This document shows, in pieces, positions 7,308 to 11,068 of a stretch of DNA of 11,068 bases. The position numbers were made by a program, and so were the translations under genes. The DNA is taken from contig JAUHXW010000073.1 in the NCBI GenBank assembly GCA_030426705.1, forward strand, positions 1-11,068, written 5' to 3'. Numbering within the stretch: position 1 is the stretch's first letter; every line of letters starts with the position of its first letter. Under the pieces are notes generated by a model. That model did not search any database and was not told the DNA's origin. It saw only the letters and a program-made list of their open reading frames with translations. Source of the stretch: Gammaproteobacteria bacterium. Its GTDB lineage: Bacteria; Pseudomonadota; Gammaproteobacteria; Xanthomonadales; Marinicellaceae.

Positions 7308-9152
7308 TTAATACAATTGATAGATCCAAGTCAGCATGCCTGTCAACATAGCCCAGGTTATGATGGTCAATGGTACCCCCACTTTAACAAAATCAATGAA
7401 TTTATAGCCGCCAGCATTCATCACCAGCAAATTAGTTTGGTATGCCATAGGAGTGGCATAACTCAAATTGGCACCAAATAATACTGCCAACACAAATGGC
7501 TCAACCGGCATACCCAAACGCTGAGCGATACTCACCGCAATCGGTGTACCAATCACCGCTGCTGCATTGTTTGAAATCACATTGGTCATGATGGCCATGG
7601 AAAACATCAAAATTCCAAGCACCACACCAGGGGCCAGGCCATAAGTTGAAACCACAAATAAATTCGCTAAATATTCAGCACCACCAGTAGCCATCAAAGC
7701 AGCACCCAACGCCAATGAAGCCACAATGATAAAGATAACTTGTGCACTCAATGCGTGTGTGGCATCACGCCAACGCAAACACCCCGTGGCAATCAATACA
7801 AAACAACCGATGATGGCACTGATTGAAATGGGCACCACATTGAAGGCAGCAAAACCGACCACACCAGCCATCACTGCCAAAGCCAATGGTGCTTTCTTGG
7901 TATGTGGTAACTCTTCACCACCATCCAAAACCAACAACGAACCCGTATTCTTAACTTCCAGAATGGCTTGATGAGTGCCTTGTACCAACAACACGTCACC
8001 CGGTCTGAATATCACATCATCGATGTCTTTTGACGTGGCAGTGGTTTCCTTACCTTGTGAATGTACAGCCAGCAAAGTCAATCCATATTTACTGTTCAAG
8101 CGGGCATCCCCTACCCTGACACGATCTAATAAGGACCCAGATGTAATCACCAATTCTGCAATGGATTGATCACCCGCTGACAGTGGGTGTGATTCATCCA
8201 CCTGATGTTCACCGGTAAACAGGGAACCGCCTAATTCAATTTCGTATTCACGTAAATTATCGGCTGTGTCTGTCACTATCAAACGATCATCAGCCTTGAT
8301 TACCACATCAGGTAAAGTGGCAATAGACAAGCCTTCACCCCTGACAATCCGTTGAATATTGATTTTGCCATCCACTTTATCCCTGATTTCGGCCATTGTT
8401 TTGCCATCCGCAAACTCACCTTTGTTAATTTTGATGGCTGCGGAAAACATTCTTGGTGAGGTGTCTTTTAAAGGTGGTGTTCGGTCAGGCAAAATTCTTG
8501 GCACCACCAACCACAAATACAAAATTGCCACCACCGCGGTTATGGTAACAGGCAAAATAAAATCGAACATGCCAAATTCAGGTACACCCAAGTCCTCAGC
8601 CACCTTTACCACCAACAGATTGGTTGAAGTACCGATTGTTGTTGCCATCCCACCCAATAGAGTTGCCAGGCCCATGGGCATCAAAGTTCCCGAAGATGAT
8701 TGACCCGTACGCAGTGACACGCTGATCAGTACTGGCAGTAACAACACCACAATCGGTGTGTTATTAACAAAGGCACTGAGAACAGCACCAGTTATCAATG
8801 TTAATAATAAAGACAGGGAAGGACTTAACTTCCAAAGTTTGGCCAAATAACGACCAATCGGTTCCATCGCCCCAGTTCTGACCAAAGCTTGTCCGGCCAC
8901 CATCAGGGCACACACTGCAATCAAAGCTTCATTGCCGAAACCCAGGAAAAAGGTTTTGATGGGAAATATCTGACCATCACTTTGCTGGTATGGAAATAAT
9001 TGAAAACCCAGCACCAACACACAAATGACAAACAGACTGGAGGTTTGCAAAGGGATTCTGTCATTGGCAAACAAAATTAATGCCACCAGAGTCAAAATCA
9101 AAACCCCCATTGCGTGAGGTTGTAAGGTATTCGCTAAAAGTTCAGATTCCAT
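7308..9152 (-). CDS. SLC13/DASS-type permease with two RCK_C (TrkA-C) domains
   Basis: A 614-residue inner-membrane transporter. The first membrane half (about 13-220) contains FVNNTPIVVLLLPVLI (128-143) and GTSTNLLVVKV (174-184). A cytoplasmic insert (about 235-405) holds two RCK_C-like domains, ending near LPDVVIKADDRLIVTD (280-295) and DVIFRPGDVLLVQG (379-392). The second membrane half (about 421-614) repeats the pattern with NVISNNAAAVIGTPIAV (524-540) and ATPMAYQTNLLVMNAGGY (566-583). The paired Asn-Asn and Thr-Asn motifs in both halves fit the substrate and sodium sites of the divalent anion:Na+ symporter family. Relatives carry sulfate, dicarboxylates or other anions, and the RCK_C domains suggest ligand gating. 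No Shine-Dalgarno sequence precedes the ATG at 9152; Met15 (9110) is a weaker alternative. It is the first gene of the pair with GCS2-CBS and is divergent from fadD. Substrate not assignable. Confidence 0.9.
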   Translation of the reverse strand: MESELLANTLQPHAMGVLILTLVALILFANDRIPLQTSSLFVICVLVLGFQLFPYQQSDGQIFPIKTFFLGFGNEALIAVCALMVAGQALVRTGAMEPIGRYLAKLWKLSPSLSLLLTLITGAVLSAFVNNTPIVVLLLPVLISVSLRTGQSSSGTLMPMGLATLLGGMATTIGTSTNLLVVKVAEDLGVPEFGMFDFILPVTITAVVAILYLWLVVPRILPDRTPPLKDTSPRMFSAAIKINKGEFADGKTMAEIRDKVDGKINIQRIVRGEGLSIATLPDVVIKADDRLIVTDTADNLREYEIELGGSLFTGEHQVDESHPLSAGDQSIAELVITSGSLLDRVRVGDARLNSKYGLTLLAVHSQGKETTATSKDIDDVIFRPGDVLLVQGTHQAILEVKNTGSLLVLDGGEELPHTKKAPLALAVMAGVVGFAAFNVVPISISAIIGCFVLIATGCLRWRDATHALSAQVIFIIVASLALGAALMATGGAEYLANLFVVSTYGLAPGVVLGILMFSMAIMTNVISNNAAAVIGTPIAVSIAQRLGMPVEPFVLAVLFGANLSYATPMAYQTNLLVMNAGGYKFIDFVKVGVPLTIITWAMLTGMLTWIYQLY

Positions 9153-9243
9153 ACAAACTGTGCTAATTGATGAAGCTAAAGTCTATCAAATTGGTAGATA
9201 AAAGTCATAAAAACATTTAATATGAAAAAAGACCTTAGGGTTT

Positions 9244-9261
9244 ATTCAGTGGGGACTGAAT
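9244..9261 (+). promoter_or_regulatory. Perfect 7-bp hairpin with GGGG loop upstream of fadD
   Basis: ATTCAGT (9244-9250), loop GGGG (9251-9254) and ACTGAAT (9255-9261) form a perfect stem-loop about 70 bases before the fadD ATG. There is no following T-run, so it is not a standard terminator. It could be an operator or part of an mRNA leader structure. No recognisable FadR or PsrA operator was found in the 181-base divergent region (9153-9333), which otherwise holds AT-rich sequence around 9197-9230 that could carry promoters. Confidence 0.4.
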
Positions 9262-9294
9262 CCACATATGACTTCTGTGCTTTCCAGGTGGATT
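9259..9294 (+). promoter_or_regulatory. Second, overlapping inverted repeat in the fadD leader
   Basis: AATCCAC (9259-9265) is perfectly complementary to GTGGATT (9288-9294) with a 22-base centre. Its left arm shares bases 9259-9261 with the right arm of the preceding hairpin, so in RNA the two stems cannot both form fully. The arrangement could mark a protein-binding site or alternative leader folds ahead of the GAGG ribosome site of fadD (9326-9329). Seven-base arms alone are modest evidence. Confidence 0.3.
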
Positions 9295-9333
9295 TGACCT
9301 TGTGTATTTCAATCATAATAAAAAAGAGGTGTT

Positions 9334-10992
9334 ATGACCACAGCAAGACCATGGCTTGATCAATATAAATCTGATGTACCACACGAACTCGGTGAGTTGC
9401 CGTACAACTCTGTTGCAGACATGCTTAATGATGCTTGTCAAAAATTTGGCCCGAGAGAGGCTTATGTCAATTTTGGCAAATCCATCACTTACCAACAACT
9501 TGACAATTACAGCAAGCAACTGGCGGCTTATTTGCAATCGCACTTTGAAATCGGCGATTCTATTGCGATTATGATGCCCAATGTCTTGCAATACCCCATT
9601 GCGGTACAAGCCATATTGCGAGCAGGCATGGTGGTCACCAATGTCAATCCTTTGTATACACCAAGAGAGCTTAAGCATCAATTGAATGATTCAGACGCCA
9701 AAGCCATCATTGTGATTGAAAACACGGCCTGTACTTTGGCTGAAGTCATTGATGATACCGGCGTAGAAAAAGTGATTACAGCCACCATTGGCGAGATGGT
9801 GGGAGGCCTAAAAGGTAAAATCATGGATTTTGTGATTAAACGGGTCAAAAAAATGGTTCCACCTTTTAATTTACCAGGCTCAATTAGCTTCAAGACTGCA
9901 TTAAAAAAAGGCCAATCACTCAAATTTACCCCGGTAAAACGAGAACTGGATGACATTGCCTTTTTACAATACACCGGCGGTACCACAGGTGTCTCTAAAG
10001 GAGCCATGTTGACCAATAAAAATATGGTATCCAATGTCACACAAACCCGTTTTTGGATATCCAGCGAAATAGAAGAAGGCCAGGAAATCATCATCACTGC
10101 CTTGCCGCTTTACCATATTTTTGCATTAACAGCCAATTGCCTGACTTTTGCCCAATATGGTGCCAAAAACATCCTGATCACCAATCCAAGAGACATGCCA
10201 GGATTTGTTAAAGAACTGTCACAATATCAGTTTACAGTGTTGACCGGCGTTAATACACTTTTTAATGGACTGTTGAACACCCCGGGTTTTGCTGACCTTG
10301 ATTTTTCTAAATTCAAATTTGCCTTGGGTGGTGGTATGGCCGTGCAAAAAAGCACGGCAACCAAATGGAAGCAAGTTACTGGAGTCACTCTTGCTGAGGC
10401 TTATGGCTTAACTGAAACTTCTCCCGCGGCTTGCATGAACAAAGTGCCTATGGAAGAATACAATGGAACCATCGGGATACCCATTCCAAGCACCGACTGC
10501 CAAATACAAGACGATGAAGGCAATCCATTACCCATCGGCGAACCGGGTGAATTATGCATACGCGGACCACAAGTGATGTTGGGCTATTTAAACCGACCAG
10601 ATGAAACAGCTAAAACAATCGTCAATGGCTGGCTTAAAACGGGCGATGTGGCAGTTATGGATGAAAAAGGATACTTCAAGATAGTCGACCGCAAGAAAAA
10701 CATGATTCTGGTGTCCGGATTCAATGTGTTCCCTAATGAAATTGAGGACGCTGCCTGTTTACATGACCATATCGTTGAATGTGCAGCCGTTGGTGTGCCC
10801 GATGAAAAATCCGGTGAAATCGTTAAATTGTTTGTTGTGAGAAGCAATGACGATTTAACCGAGAAAGACGTCATCAACCATTGTCGTGAACATTTGACTG
10901 GCTATAAAGTTCCTAAACTGGTGGAATTCAGAGAAGAATTACCCAAATCTAACGTTGGTAAAATCCTGCACAAAGATTTAAGAGAGTCTTAA
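9334..10992 (+). CDS. fadD: Long-chain fatty acid-CoA ligase
   Basis: A 552-residue member of the ANL adenylating superfamily, near the 561 residues of E. coli FadD. It activates fatty acids with ATP to acyl-AMP and then acyl-CoA, at the inner face of the cytoplasmic membrane, feeding beta-oxidation or phospholipid synthesis. Visible motifs are the ATP loop YTGGTTGVSKGA (213-224), LPLYHIFAL (257-265), AYGLTETSP (356-364), GWLKTGD with the adenosine-contacting Asp438, the fatty-acyl-CoA synthetase signature around DRKKNMILVSGFNVFPNEIE (452-471), and the catalytic Lys543 in KSNVGKILHKDL. All key residues are present, so the enzyme should be active. The start is supported by GAGG four bases before the ATG. 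It is transcribed alone in this window, divergent from the SLC13-type gene. Its stop codon lies in a 14-base palindrome at the edge of a GC-rich repeat. Confidence 0.96.
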   Translation: MTTARPWLDQYKSDVPHELGELPYNSVADMLNDACQKFGPREAYVNFGKSITYQQLDNYSKQLAAYLQSHFEIGDSIAIMMPNVLQYPIAVQAILRAGMVVTNVNPLYTPRELKHQLNDSDAKAIIVIENTACTLAEVIDDTGVEKVITATIGEMVGGLKGKIMDFVIKRVKKMVPPFNLPGSISFKTALKKGQSLKFTPVKRELDDIAFLQYTGGTTGVSKGAMLTNKNMVSNVTQTRFWISSEIEEGQEIIITALPLYHIFALTANCLTFAQYGAKNILITNPRDMPGFVKELSQYQFTVLTGVNTLFNGLLNTPGFADLDFSKFKFALGGGMAVQKSTATKWKQVTGVTLAEAYGLTETSPAACMNKVPMEEYNGTIGIPIPSTDCQIQDDEGNPLPIGEPGELCIRGPQVMLGYLNRPDETAKTIVNGWLKTGDVAVMDEKGYFKIVDRKKNMILVSGFNVFPNEIEDAACLHDHIVECAAVGVPDEKSGEIVKLFVVRSNDDLTEKDVINHCREHLTGYKVPKLVEFREELPKSNVGKILHKDLRES

Positions 10993-11068
10993 GACTCAGG
11001 AGAGCTGCTGAGCAGCTCGACCCGCCGAGCCGGTTGGTGAGCGTACGCGAATCAGAGGCGAAGAGCGC
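10984..11068. repeat. GC-rich palindromic segment starting at the fadD stop, cut by the window end
   Basis: Composition shifts abruptly from AT-leaning to GC-rich right after the fadD stop. Four dyads stand in a row. GAGTCTTAAGACTC (10984-10997) is a perfect palindrome around the TAA stop. GAGCTGCT (11002-11009) and AGCAGCTC (11011-11018) are perfect arms around one base. GCTCG (11015-11019) and CGAGC (11026-11030) flank a six-base centre and compete with the previous dyad. GCGTACGC (11041-11048) is a palindrome. No T-run follows in the visible part, so an ordinary intrinsic terminator is not supported. It looks like a REP-type or other dispersed intergenic element, but copy number cannot be judged from one copy. 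Confidence 0.5.

Noticed and set aside
8359..8703. Plus-strand open frame of 114 codons inside the SLC13-type gene
   Set aside because: It is antisense to an intact transporter with clear motifs and has low-complexity composition; not a gene.
9678..10097. Minus-strand open frame of 139 codons inside fadD
   Set aside because: It lies opposite strongly conserved acyl-CoA ligase sequence, has no recognisable motifs or ribosome site, and is a shadow of the real gene.
10998..11030. Rho-independent terminator of fadD
   Set aside because: A strong GC stem is present (11002-11018) but no T-run follows; the sequence stays GC-rich to the window end.

Overview
The window reads as a chromosomal segment of an AT-leaning gammaproteobacterium. 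The evidence is a gammaproteobacterial-type FadD, a YigZ/IMPACT protein, a soluble CorC (YbeX) and Shine-Dalgarno sites of the GAGG type. The exact genus cannot be fixed from sequence alone; a Marinicella-like lineage is only a guess. There are no phage, transposon, CRISPR, tRNA or rRNA genes. Eight protein genes fill almost the whole window, and the longest gene-free stretch is 181 bases.

Layout. Bases 1-579 (+) hold the 3' part of a YigZ-family gene whose start lies outside the window. It meets, tail to tail with a 20-base overlap, a minus-strand group that reads from right to left: a SPFH-GYF_2 protein (3667-4773), a double zinc-ribbon membrane protein (2569-3654), CorC (1614-2459) and a DUF4105/Lnb-like membrane protein (560-1642). 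The first two resemble the YdjI/YdjG envelope-stress module of Bacillus. CorC and the Lnb-like gene overlap by 29 bases.

A 45-base divergent promoter (4774-4818) separates the SPFH gene from a GNAT acetyltransferase (4819-5304, +). That gene ends flush against a second minus-strand pair: an SLC13-type transporter with RCK_C (TrkA-C) domains (7308-9152), followed by a fusion of a glutamate-cysteine-ligase-like (GCS2) domain with two CBS domains (5305-7239). A 181-base divergent region with nested inverted repeats leads to fadD (9334-10992, +). At the fadD stop codon the sequence changes abruptly into a GC-rich string of palindromes that runs off the window edge.

How the genes fit together. 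Most products point to the cell envelope or to acyl and small-molecule metabolism. The most notable arrangement is corC followed by an Lnb-like gene. In many Gram-negative bacteria corC/ybeX is followed by lnt, the apolipoprotein N-acyltransferase. Here that position holds a member of the family that contains the unrelated Bacteroides lipoprotein N-acyltransferase, which suggests non-orthologous replacement of Lnt. The second point of interest is the GCS2-CBS enzyme paired with a regulated anion transporter.
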